A DNA stretch of 64,000 nucleotides. Source: Wocania_A sp965224845 (GTDB taxonomy: Bacteria > Bacteroidota > Bacteroidia > Flavobacteriales > Flavobacteriaceae). Shown here piece after piece: positions 1 through 8,163 of this stretch. Positions within the stretch are counted from its first letter, which is position 1; each line of letters opens with the position of its first letter. The translations under genes were made by a program, and so were the position numbers. The DNA is taken from positions 18,596-82,595 of the forward strand of contig CBDDAJ010000020.1 of the NCBI GenBank assembly GCA_965224845.1. Reading direction: 5' to 3'. Below the pieces are notes generated by a model. That model was not told the DNA's origin. It made no database searches and saw only the letters and a program-made list of their open reading frames with translations.

Positions 1-126
1 CGGAATGCACCCTGCTATACCTCCTTTCATGGCTTCGGTTACCATAGCTACATTGGAGACCAAAAACATTGGGGCTTGAATAATTGGATGTTTAATCTTT
101 AAAAGTTCGGTAAGCTTAGTATTCAT
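1..126 (-). CDS. Nitronate monooxygenase-like / FabK-like flavoprotein, N-terminal fragment
   Basis: The first 42 codons of a minus-strand gene are present; the rest lies beyond the left edge. The start is the ATG at 126. The visible peptide begins MNTKLTELLKIKHPIIQAPM and continues with a VSNVAMVTEAMKGG stretch. This is the typical opening of the 2-nitropropane dioxygenase/nitronate monooxygenase TIM-barrel family, where a short helix is followed by the first FMN-binding strand (PIIQAPM). Family members oxidise nitronates using FMN, and related FabK enzymes reduce enoyl-ACP. With only the N-terminus visible, those two roles cannot be separated. It would be cytoplasmic. Confidence 0.75.
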   Translation of the reverse strand, partial: MNTKLTELLKIKHPIIQAPMFLVSNVAMVTEAMKGGIAGCIP

Positions 127-188
127 CTTAAAAAATGGATTTCAACAAATATAAGCAATAATTTATTATGCACGCATAATAGTTTAAG

Positions 189-1415
189 TTAATCAAATTT
201 GTAGTAACCACACTTTAAATAAGCACCTTCTGTAAAACGAACTGGGTGATCTATATCATGGCAGGTCTTCAAAATATTTTTGAATGGTCTCTTTTGATCA
301 GTTAGTGTTTGGTTATTAATATCAAAAAATGCCTGAGCTGTAACTCTTGAAGAACAGGATGCTAAAACCAATATACCGTTATTAGCGGTTAATTTTATGC
401 CCAAAGCAGCCAACTGTCCGTATTTTTTTTTGGCAAGCTCAATCTCTGACTGTTGTTTAGCAAAACTTGGCGGGTCTATAACAACAACATCAAAAGTTTT
501 ACCTCTTTTAATGAGTTTGTGTAATTCATCAAAAGCATCACCAGCTATGGTTTTATGTGTACCCGAATAGCGATTCAATTTCCCATTTTGTAAGGCCATC
601 TCTAAAGCTTGTTTGCTGATATCTAAACTGGTAACTTCTTTTGCTCCGTTAGCTAATGCATGTACCGAAAACCCACCTGCATAAGAAAACACATCCAGCA
701 CCGTTTTTTCTCTACTCCACGCGCCTACCTGTTTTCTATTAGCACGATGGTCTAAAAAATATCCTGTTTTATGCCCTTTTATAACATTTGCAGAAAAATG
801 AATACCATGCTCAACAAATTGAACAACTTCATTTTTTAAGGTTCCAAATACTACATCTCCATCTTTTAAATGGTGTTTTTTTGATTGTTGTAATCCGCGA
901 CTTAATCGAATAACAACGGTTTCTGCACTTGAAGTGCTTTGCAAACCAGATAGTATTGCTTGTAAATACGGTAGCCAAATCTCTGAATATAGCTTTACAA
1001 CTAAAACGGTATTATAAACATCGGCTATTAAACCAGGAAACCCATCATTCTCTCCAAATAGCAAACGATAAGCGGTTGTATTCGTTTTTAGCAGAGCAAA
1101 TCGTTTAGCATAAGCTTCTTTTATTTTATGTTTGAAAAACGCATCATTAACTTCTATTTTTTTTGAACTGCTGTATAGCATTTTTATACGAATAGGCGAA
1201 TTAGAATCGTAGAGACCTAATCCAATCACCCTATTCTTATTCTTACTAAAAATTATTGCCAGATCGCCTGTAATCGCATCCTTATTAATCTTGATAATAT
1301 TATTAGAAAACACCCATGGATGTCCTTTTACAACAAACTGTTCTCCTTTGGCATTTAATTTAACTGCCAAACGTTTTGGCTGATAATTTGGGACTATTTT
1401 AGTAGAAAATACCAT
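189..1415 (-). CDS. Class I SAM-dependent rRNA (cytosine) methyltransferase, RlmI-like
   Basis: A 408-residue protein predicted to methylate a cytosine of 23S rRNA from S-adenosylmethionine. A PUA-like RNA-binding domain occupies roughly residues 14-90 (KGHPWVFSNNI at 30-40). A linker carries KTGYFLDHR (216-224). The Rossmann methyltransferase domain has the SAM loop DVFSYAGGFSVHA (241-253) and the signature VIDPPSFAK (312-320). This order and length match the RlmI/YccW family. The start is the ATG at 1415, which leaves a short N-terminal tail ahead of the PUA domain. It lies 26 bases downstream of the metallophosphoesterase on the same strand. The family is clear, but the exact target base is inferred from the family only. 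Confidence 0.88.
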   Translation of the reverse strand: MVFSTKIVPNYQPKRLAVKLNAKGEQFVVKGHPWVFSNNIIKINKDAITGDLAIIFSKNKNRVIGLGLYDSNSPIRIKMLYSSSKKIEVNDAFFKHKIKEAYAKRFALLKTNTTAYRLLFGENDGFPGLIADVYNTVLVVKLYSEIWLPYLQAILSGLQSTSSAETVVIRLSRGLQQSKKHHLKDGDVVFGTLKNEVVQFVEHGIHFSANVIKGHKTGYFLDHRANRKQVGAWSREKTVLDVFSYAGGFSVHALANGAKEVTSLDISKQALEMALQNGKLNRYSGTHKTIAGDAFDELHKLIKRGKTFDVVVIDPPSFAKQQSEIELAKKKYGQLAALGIKLTANNGILVLASCSSRVTAQAFFDINNQTLTDQKRPFKNILKTCHDIDHPVRFTEGAYLKCGYYKFD

Positions 1416-1441
1416 GCCTGCTTTATATGCTAAAAAAACCG

Positions 1442-2518
1442 TTAGTCCAATTCAAATGAAAATGAATTATATGGAGCTTTACTCCATGCCTTTTCCTGGG
1501 TTTCAGGAGAAATTGCAAAAAAGGGAGAGAATGTATGCATCTTCACAGTTTTTTTATCTGGTAAGAATTCAAGAATACGAAGCCAGCCATTTCCTCCATT
1601 TCCATGCCATCCTCCTCCAAGTGCTTGAGCATTAAACGTGATTTGATTTACTTTTTTACCTGACTTATTAGTATCTACTCTATAGCCTACATGAGCTTTA
1701 AAATCGTTTACTCCTCCAATATGCCCTGAAAAGACCATTTGAATATTTTCAGAGGGTTTAACAAGTTTCTCCCAAATAGCCTTTCCATAATTACCATCTT
1801 CTATAGGGTAATTCTCTTTTTCAATATGCTCGTTGTTTGCATTTAAATACGAATGTGTTAATAATACCAAAGTATGATCTTTATAGGCTTTCTTTTTTGA
1901 AACTTTATTGGCCCATTCTATAACCGTATTTCTTGGAGCAAACTCTAAATTGATAAAAAGAAATTTACGCCCATGAGGCGAAATAAATTCAAATGCAGCA
2001 TTTTCAATAGTAGGCAAGCCATCAATATTATTGGTAACTTCTTTAAGTAATTTAGCATTTAACAGGTTTTTATGCGCTGGAAAATATGTGTTGTAATTCG
2101 ATTTTCTGTTTTCAATATTTTTGTAACCAAAATCATGATTCCCCGCAGCTAAAATATAAGGTACTTTGCCGTCTAACTTGTCAAATGCTTTCGATATGAA
2201 TCGCCATTGATCCCTACTGGGTTTATTACCATTTGTTTTATCTGCTACCAACAATTCGTTTTGCTCTACCAAATCACCGGTACATAAAACCATTTTAATA
2301 TTTAAATTCTCAATGTTTTCTTCAATCCACCCGGTCATCAATTCAAATATACCCTGGTTTCTACCAAACTTCATATAAGTTTGTGGATCTGGTAATAAAA
2401 TTAACGACCAGGATGCTTCATTTGAAAGTTTAGGAGGGGTATAATTCTCTTGAGCACTTATAGTATTTCCTATAAAAAAGGCACACAAAAGTACTAGTAG
2501 ATGCTTTAAATAAGTCAT
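1442..2518 (-). CDS. Secreted calcineurin-like metallophosphoesterase
   Basis: A 358-residue protein with a cleavable signal peptide (hydrophobic residues 5-20, cleavage after SAQ at about 23), so it is probably periplasmic or exported. Metal-binding motifs of the calcineurin-like fold are in order: DPQ at 44-46, GDLVEQN at 81-87, GNHDFG at 126-131, a THS motif near 215-225 and GHIGG near 265. The first motif reads D-P-Q where many family members have D-x-H. The substitution looks native because all other ligands are intact. The substrate is unknown; the family includes phosphodiesterases and phosphomonoesterases. A perfect 7-bp dyad lies 34-49 bases upstream of its ATG. Confidence 0.85.
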   Translation of the reverse strand: MTYLKHLLVLLCAFFIGNTISAQENYTPPKLSNEASWSLILLPDPQTYMKFGRNQGIFELMTGWIEENIENLNIKMVLCTGDLVEQNELLVADKTNGNKPSRDQWRFISKAFDKLDGKVPYILAAGNHDFGYKNIENRKSNYNTYFPAHKNLLNAKLLKEVTNNIDGLPTIENAAFEFISPHGRKFLFINLEFAPRNTVIEWANKVSKKKAYKDHTLVLLTHSYLNANNEHIEKENYPIEDGNYGKAIWEKLVKPSENIQMVFSGHIGGVNDFKAHVGYRVDTNKSGKKVNQITFNAQALGGGWHGNGGNGWLRILEFLPDKKTVKMHTFSPFFAISPETQEKAWSKAPYNSFSFELD

Positions 2519-2551
2519 ATGTATTTACGTTTAATTGATGTTGATAATTTA

Positions 2552-2567
2552 TCCTATAAATATAGGA
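2552..2567. promoter_or_regulatory. Short perfect palindrome upstream of the metallophosphoesterase
   Basis: TCCTATA-aa-TATAGGA is a perfect 7-bp dyad with a two-base spacer. It sits 34-49 bases upstream of the ATG at 2518 in the 122-base gap between that gene and fabV. The position suits an operator, but no regulator is identified, and dyads of this size arise by chance in AT-rich DNA. Confidence 0.3.
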
Positions 2568-2640
2568 ATGAATATATTATAACAAAGCATTGCTAGGATA
2601 ATATCTTAGGACGTTTTGACAAGCTCTTATAAATAAAATA

Positions 2641-3831
2641 TTATTCCTGCAACCCAGGAATATCAACCATTTCGTTTACATCCTTATCGTAATCAACACC
2701 ATCTACTTTAAATCCAAAAAGATTGAAAAAGTCTGTTTCGTACCCTTTTAAATCTCCTATTTCTGGCAAAGTTTCGGTAGTGGTCTGCTTCCAAAGCTCT
2801 AAAACTTTCGCCTGAACATCATCACGCATCTCCCAATCATCAACTCTTATTCTGCCTGATGCATCTAAAGGTATATTTTCGGCATACAACCGAGTATTAA
2901 ATAAGCGTTCCATTTGCTCAATACAGCCTTCATGAACCCCTTCTTCTTTCATTACCTTATACAATAGTGAAATATACAGTGGAATCACAGGGATTGCAGA
3001 ACTCGCTTGAGTTACTAATGCCTTATTAACAGATACATAGGCTTCGCCTTTTATATCTTTTAAAGTATCTGTAATCTTAAAAGCTGTAGCTTCTAAATCA
3101 TCTTTTGCACGGCCTATAGTACCTTTTCTATAAACGGCTTCGGTTAAAGAAGGCCCAATATATGAGTAGGCAACCGTTTTAAATGCTTTTGATAAAACTC
3201 CGGCAGACTTTAAAGCATTTACCCACATTTGCCAATCTTCGCCTCCCATTACAGCAACTGTATTTTTAATGTCGTCATCAGTACAGGGAGCTATAGAGAT
3301 TTCTTTAACTTCTCCGGTATGAAAATCTACAGTATTATCGGTAAATGTACTTCCTATTGGCTTTAAAACCGATTTAAAACGCACTCCGGTATCTGGATGC
3401 TTTCTTACTGGTGAGGCTAAACTATAAACCAGTAAATCAATTTCTCCTAAATCTTTTTTTATTAAATCGATAGTTTGAGCTTTTACCTCATTAGAAAAGG
3501 CATCTCCATTAATACTTTTTGCATACAAACCATCTTTATGTGCCTGAGCTTCAAAAGCAGCACTATTATACCAGCCAGGAGATGCTGGACGCCCCTCACT
3601 TGGTGGTTTTTCAAAAAAGGCTCCAATAGTAGCGGCATTAGATCCGTAAGCACTTGTAATTCTTGATGCTAAACCAAACCCCGTTGAAGCTCCTATAACT
3701 AATACTTTTTTAGGACCATTCTTTACTGGTCGTTCTTTAATATATTCTATTTGGTTTAATACGTTTTGCTCACAACCCTTTGGATGTGATGTTAAACATA
3801 TAAAGCCCCTTGTTTTTGGTTCTATTATCAT
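2641..3831 (-). CDS. fabV: Trans-2-enoyl-ACP/CoA reductase (NADH), FabV family
   Basis: A 396-residue enzyme that reduces trans-2-enoyl-ACP or -CoA with NADH, the last step of the type II fatty-acid elongation cycle. The glycine-rich NADH site GASTGFG is at 47-53. The extended SDR catalytic pair with the FabV spacing Tyr-x8-Lys is Y234 and K243, preceded by AYSYIGPSLT (221-230). The N-terminus MIIEPKTRGFICLTSHPKGC is typical for FabV, and the length is normal. It starts two bases after the lpd stop codon on the same strand, so the two are almost certainly co-transcribed. FabV proteins are intrinsically insensitive to triclosan in the species where this has been tested, which is family knowledge only. 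Confidence 0.95.
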   Translation of the reverse strand: MIIEPKTRGFICLTSHPKGCEQNVLNQIEYIKERPVKNGPKKVLVIGASTGFGLASRITSAYGSNAATIGAFFEKPPSEGRPASPGWYNSAAFEAQAHKDGLYAKSINGDAFSNEVKAQTIDLIKKDLGEIDLLVYSLASPVRKHPDTGVRFKSVLKPIGSTFTDNTVDFHTGEVKEISIAPCTDDDIKNTVAVMGGEDWQMWVNALKSAGVLSKAFKTVAYSYIGPSLTEAVYRKGTIGRAKDDLEATAFKITDTLKDIKGEAYVSVNKALVTQASSAIPVIPLYISLLYKVMKEEGVHEGCIEQMERLFNTRLYAENIPLDASGRIRVDDWEMRDDVQAKVLELWKQTTTETLPEIGDLKGYETDFFNLFGFKVDGVDYDKDVNEMVDIPGLQE

Positions 3832-3833
3832 AA

Positions 3834-5234
3834 TTAAATATGTAATGGTCTGTCTTCTGTTGCCGCTAAAGCTGCTTCTTTAATGGCTTCTGTAAATGTT
3901 GGGTGCGCATGAGACATACGCGAAACATCTTCAGCAGATGCTCTGTACTCCATTGCAACAACGGCTTCGGCTATCATATCTGCTGCACGTGCTCCAACCA
4001 TATGTACTCCTAAAATTTCATCTGTAGTTTTATCGGCTAGAATTTTTACAAACCCATCTAAATCCATACTCGCTCTGCTTCTGCCTAAAGCACGCATTGG
4101 AAATTGTCCAACTTTATAATCTACTCCTGCTTCTTTAAGTTGTTCTTCCGTCTTACCAACTGCTGCAACTTCTGGCCATGTATAAACTACACCAGGAATT
4201 AAATTATAATCGATATGTGGCTTTTGCCCTGCCAAAGTTTCAGCTACAAAAACACCTTCTTCTTCAGCTTTATGCGCTAACATGGCACCTTTTATAACAT
4301 CGCCAATAGCATAGATGTTTGAAGCAGAAGTTTGCAAATGTTCATTAACCTCAACCTGACCTCTATCGTTTAATGTTACACCGGCAGCTTCAGCATTTAA
4401 CCCATCAGTATATGGACGACGACCCACAGAAACTAAGCAGTAATCGCCTTTAAACTCAACTTCTACACCTTTTTTGTTATCTGCCTTTACAATAACTTCA
4501 TCCCCTTTTCTTTCAACAGATTTTACTTTATGCGAGGCGTTAATTTTAAATTTCTGCTTCTTTAAAACTTTATTCAATTCTTTAGATAAGCCCGCATCCA
4601 TTGTTGGTATAATTCTGTCCATATACTCAACAACACTAACTTCTGCACCTAACCTTTTATATACCTGACCAAGCTCTAAGCCAATAACACCACCTCCAAT
4701 TACAATTAAATGCTTAGGAATTTCTTTAAGCTTTAAGGCCTCGGTAGATGTAATTACGCGTTCTTTATCTAACTTAATAAAAGGTAAACTTGATGGCTTA
4801 CTTCCCGTAGCTATGATGGTATTTTTTGCTTCAATTTCGGTAGTTTCCTTTCCGGAAATTAAAATATGAGTAGCATCTTTAAAAGCACCTAAACCTTCAT
4901 AAACATCAATCTTGTTTTTCTTCATTAAAAAATCAATACCTCCTGTAGTTTGATCAACTACTGATTGCTTTCGGGCAATCATCTTTTCTAGATTTACTTT
5001 TATGTCTCCAGGGATTTCAATTCCATGTGTTTCAAAATGCTTTACAGCATCTTCGTAATGGTGAGACGAATCTAAAAGGGCTTTACTCGGAATACATCCA
5101 ACATTTAAACAAGTACCTCCAAGTGTTGAATATTTTTCAATAATGGCTGTTTTCATGCCTAATTGTGCGCAACGTATTGCGGCTACATATCCTCCAGGAC
5201 CAGAACCTATTACTGCTACATCGTAAGAATTCAT
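3834..5234 (-). CDS. lpdA: Dihydrolipoyl dehydrogenase (E3)
   Basis: A 466-residue FAD-dependent disulfide oxidoreductase that reoxidises dihydrolipoamide on the E2 subunits of 2-oxoacid dehydrogenase complexes, passing electrons to NAD+. The FAD dinucleotide motif GSGPGG is at 10-15. The redox-active disulfide is in GGTCLNVGCIPS, with cysteines 42 and 47. The NAD-binding motif GGGVIG lies in the middle, and the catalytic base pair is H444/E449 in HPTFTE. All key residues are present and the length is standard. No E1 or E2 gene is nearby, so it probably serves complexes encoded elsewhere. It is the upstream gene of the lpd-fabV pair. Confidence 0.97.
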   Translation of the reverse strand: MNSYDVAVIGSGPGGYVAAIRCAQLGMKTAIIEKYSTLGGTCLNVGCIPSKALLDSSHHYEDAVKHFETHGIEIPGDIKVNLEKMIARKQSVVDQTTGGIDFLMKKNKIDVYEGLGAFKDATHILISGKETTEIEAKNTIIATGSKPSSLPFIKLDKERVITSTEALKLKEIPKHLIVIGGGVIGLELGQVYKRLGAEVSVVEYMDRIIPTMDAGLSKELNKVLKKQKFKINASHKVKSVERKGDEVIVKADNKKGVEVEFKGDYCLVSVGRRPYTDGLNAEAAGVTLNDRGQVEVNEHLQTSASNIYAIGDVIKGAMLAHKAEEEGVFVAETLAGQKPHIDYNLIPGVVYTWPEVAAVGKTEEQLKEAGVDYKVGQFPMRALGRSRASMDLDGFVKILADKTTDEILGVHMVGARAADMIAEAVVAMEYRASAEDVSRMSHAHPTFTEAIKEAALAATEDRPLHI

Positions 5235-5298
5235 ATATTTTGTTTTGTTATCTTAATTTAATGACTGCAAAAGTACAATTTTTGTTAAAGAAATTAGA

Positions 5299-6891
5299 TT
5301 AATTATTGGCCTTTTCAATATCATGTAAAATCCACTCTAACTCGGTATCTATATTTTGCTTTCTATCTATAATAGTTGGAGTGATTTTAATATCTGGCTT
5401 TACCCCATAACCATCAGGGTGTTGTTTTTGCGGTGCTTCAATTTGCATTAACCCCATCCTAATCTTTAGCTTAGATGCTGGTAATTGATACAGTTTATAA
5501 ATCCCTGCCACGGTTCCATTATAAGCACCGCCTGTTTCCTCGCCTACAAAGATGGCTCGTTTGTTTGCCTTAAGATGCGTAGACAAAATAGAAGCTGCTG
5601 AAAATGAATTTCCGTTAATTAAAACATATATAGTTCCTTTAAATGCCAATGGATTTGGAGGTTTTATTTTTGAATATTTATTAAACCTGTAATACAGCTT
5701 ATCTGCTTTCTTTTTCGTTTTTAATAAATTATGAGTTGCGATAAATGGCGACAATATCCCAGAAATAATTTTTAAACCAACAGGACTTGTATTACTCATT
5801 AAATATTTAAAAAAGGGCATTCTGCTATTCACTTCACTCTCTGTAATAAATTGATAGCTTTTATTGGTTAAATAAGCATATAAATTATCAATTTCAGAAA
5901 TACGTCCGCCTCCATTATCTCTTAAATCCAAAATAAAATATTTTGATTTGGCCGAATCTAATTTGGTGAAGCTTTCTTTATAAAAAGCTTTATAACTACC
6001 ATTACTAAAACTTCTAATTTTCATGTAAGCAATAGTGCTATCTTTTCCTATAAACTTTAGGCTCCTTGTGTATTGCTTTATACTAGGTATATAACCGTGT
6101 TTGTTGTTATACCTTCGTTTTCTTTTAGCCTTTAACTTTTTAGCCTTTTTTTCAGCCTTTGTTAATTTTTTGGGTGTAACAACTTTAGTAGAATCGGATG
6201 CTGGTTTTTCTTTTTTATCGTCCTTTTTTAAACGTTTAAAGGTTTTTACAAAGACAGAATCTTTATGCCTAAAAGTTACTTTTAAACTATCAACAAATCC
6301 TTTATTTCTGTGATAAAAGCTTTTAAAGTTTTTGCCTACAAATCTGTTATGCAAGGTCGTATTGTAACCATCAGATGCAAATTGAGTTTTAAACTTTTCG
6401 ACTAAACTAATAGCTAAATCGTTTTCCATTTTTACCACTTCACAGCCAACAAGAGCAGAATCTTTTCCTCTTGTAGTTTTCACCCATAGCTTTCCCTCTA
6501 AATATTCAAAATCTAAATCGTAAAAGTCAAATTTTTTCTTTTTTAGTATTTTTCGTTCTTTTCTTGTAAATCGTTTGTTTGCAGAACCTAACGAAACATG
6601 CCCTTGCCTCACATGAGTTACAACAGGCGCCAGTGCTTTATAAAACGCTCTGGAAGTCATTGGCTTTTTTATTGAAGCCTTTAAACTATCAAATTTAAAG
6701 TCTAAAACTTTTTTCGACGTGTATTGGTATAGTTTGGGGTGGTGCCTTTTAAGTTGTTTATAAAGCTTATCTACATCTTTTTGTAAATCGTCAACCGTAT
6801 GTAAGGAAGTAATTTGCTCGTTATAAGTTTTAACACTACTACAAGATGTAACAACCAGTAAAATAACAAAAACCGAAAGGTATTTCTTCAT
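5299..6891 (-). CDS. S41-family (C-terminal processing-like) peptidase, lipoprotein
   Basis: A 530-residue protein with a lipoprotein signal; the lipobox cysteine follows VVTS at about residue 17. The C-terminal half carries the tail-specific protease/S41 fold, with LDLRDNGGG and then NGNSFSAAS, whose candidate nucleophilic serine is near 429-431, followed by FVGEETGG (448-455). A highly charged Lys-rich insertion at about 220-265 (several KK/KKA runs) interrupts the N-terminal half. No obvious PDZ domain is visible. It is likely anchored in the periplasm and cleaves or processes envelope proteins. It is divergent from smpB with 110 bases between the starts. Confidence 0.85.
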   Translation of the reverse strand: MKKYLSVFVILLVVTSCSSVKTYNEQITSLHTVDDLQKDVDKLYKQLKRHHPKLYQYTSKKVLDFKFDSLKASIKKPMTSRAFYKALAPVVTHVRQGHVSLGSANKRFTRKERKILKKKKFDFYDLDFEYLEGKLWVKTTRGKDSALVGCEVVKMENDLAISLVEKFKTQFASDGYNTTLHNRFVGKNFKSFYHRNKGFVDSLKVTFRHKDSVFVKTFKRLKKDDKKEKPASDSTKVVTPKKLTKAEKKAKKLKAKRKRRYNNKHGYIPSIKQYTRSLKFIGKDSTIAYMKIRSFSNGSYKAFYKESFTKLDSAKSKYFILDLRDNGGGRISEIDNLYAYLTNKSYQFITESEVNSRMPFFKYLMSNTSPVGLKIISGILSPFIATHNLLKTKKKADKLYYRFNKYSKIKPPNPLAFKGTIYVLINGNSFSAASILSTHLKANKRAIFVGEETGGAYNGTVAGIYKLYQLPASKLKIRMGLMQIEAPQKQHPDGYGVKPDIKITPTIIDRKQNIDTELEWILHDIEKANN

Positions 6892-6987
6892 TAAAAATAG
6901 AATCTTGTTAATACGCTACTAAAGTAATTGTATTTATTTTAATTTATTATTGTATTAATTAATCTTTAACTTTTAAGTAAAATCGCG

Positions 6988-6995
6988 TAGTTTTG
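6988..6995 (+). promoter_or_regulatory. Flavobacterial -7 box (TAnnTTTG) for smpB
   Basis: TAGTTTTG matches the Bacteroidota -7 consensus TAnnTTTG and ends only six bases before the smpB ATG at 7002. If used, transcription would begin about at the start codon, giving a leaderless or near-leaderless mRNA. No clear -33 TTG partner was identified. Confidence 0.4.
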
Positions 6996-7001
6996 TGCTC
7001 C

Positions 7002-7460
7002 ATGCAAAAAACCATTAACATACAAAATAAAAAAGCACGCTTTCTATACGAAATTTTAGATAAGTATACGGCTGGAATTGTGTTAACTGGCACCGAGATT
7101 AAATCTATACGACATAGCAAAGCTTCTATAGCCGAAAGCTTTTGTGAATTTAATGAAAAGGGAGAGCTTTTTGTAATAAATGCTACTATTGAAGAATATG
7201 CTTTTGGGAATTACTACAATCATAGACCCAAAGCCGAAAGAAAACTCCTTTTAAATAAAAAAGAACTAAAAAAGCTTAACAAAGAGGTTCAAAACACTGG
7301 TTTAACTATTATTCCATTACGTTTGTTTATTAACGAAAAAGGACTTGCCAAATTAGACATTGCCTTAGCAAAAGGTAAAAAATTATACGACAAGCGTGAA
7401 ACCATAAAAGATCGTGATAATAAACGCGATTTAGATAGAATTAAAAAAGCTTACAGATAA
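7002..7460 (+). CDS. smpB: SsrA-binding protein SmpB
   Basis: A 152-residue protein that binds tmRNA and delivers it to stalled ribosomes for trans-translation. The N-terminus shows the SmpB signature: INIQNKKARFLYEI, then GIVLTGTEIKSIR, and the C-terminal KGKKLYDKRETIKDRD tail that contacts the decoding centre. The ATG at 7002 is preferred over an in-frame TTG at 6993 because homologues begin right before the Q-K-x-I motif. Length is normal. The ssrA tmRNA gene itself was not seen in this window. Confidence 0.97.
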   Translation: MQKTINIQNKKARFLYEILDKYTAGIVLTGTEIKSIRHSKASIAESFCEFNEKGELFVINATIEEYAFGNYYNHRPKAERKLLLNKKELKKLNKEVQNTGLTIIPLRLFINEKGLAKLDIALAKGKKLYDKRETIKDRDNKRDLDRIKKAYR

Positions 7461-7621
7461 ATGCTATCCTACTCAATATTTTTTTAAAATGTTCATGAAT
7501 CGTAGAATTTAAACAACTGGTAATTCTATTAAATACATTGGTAATTTCTTTTTAAATTTAAGAAAGTCTTAACGCTTCAACTACTCCCAATTTTCTACTT
7601 TGTGGCTTTAAAATTTCTAAC

Positions 7622-8158
7622 ATGAAAAAAATAATTACAACACTGTTTCTTTGCCTGTTAATATGTACTGCAAGTGCCCAGGAATCTACTGAAAAAGCTA
7701 AAGATTATTCTAGTAAGGTAGAAACACTAGATAATACCATTAAAACGCTATATGCCGTAATTTCAGGCGAAAAAGGAGAAGCGAGGGATTGGGACCTTTT
7801 TAAGTATTTGTTTAAACCTGATGCTAAACTCATTCCATCAGGAAAAGATAAAAAGGGTATATATAAAGTACGTTATATGAAACCAGATGATTATATTAAA
7901 AACTCTGGCAAGTGGCTGGTAGATCATGGTTTTTTTGAAAAAGAAATACATCGAAAGGTTGATATTTTTGGCAATATCGCTCAAGTGTTCAGTACCTATG
8001 AAGCTTTTAAAAGCGAAACAGATGAAGCGCCTTTTATGCGTGGTATTAACAGCATCCAATTATTAAATGATGGCAAACGTTGGTGGGTAATTAATATATA
8101 TTGGACACAAGAATCTAAAGAAAACCCTATGCCTAACACATATCTTCCAAAACAATAA
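7622..8158 (+). CDS. Secreted NTF2-like (SnoaL-type) protein
   Basis: A 178-residue protein with a signal peptide (cleavage after ASAQ near residue 19). The mature part resembles the NTF2-like cone fold used for small-molecule binding: a first helix (LDNTIKTLYAVISG), an ARDWDLFKYLFKPDAKLIP stretch, and a strand-rich C-terminus ending in a WWVINIYWTQE motif. No catalytic residues can be assigned. The gene ends six bases before the S15 peptidase start, so the two are probably co-transcribed. Its 161-base upstream gap is the likely promoter region. Confidence 0.7.
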   Translation: MKKIITTLFLCLLICTASAQESTEKAKDYSSKVETLDNTIKTLYAVISGEKGEARDWDLFKYLFKPDAKLIPSGKDKKGIYKVRYMKPDDYIKNSGKWLVDHGFFEKEIHRKVDIFGNIAQVFSTYEAFKSETDEAPFMRGINSIQLLNDGKRWWVINIYWTQESKENPMPNTYLPKQ

Positions 8159-8163
8159 AACTC

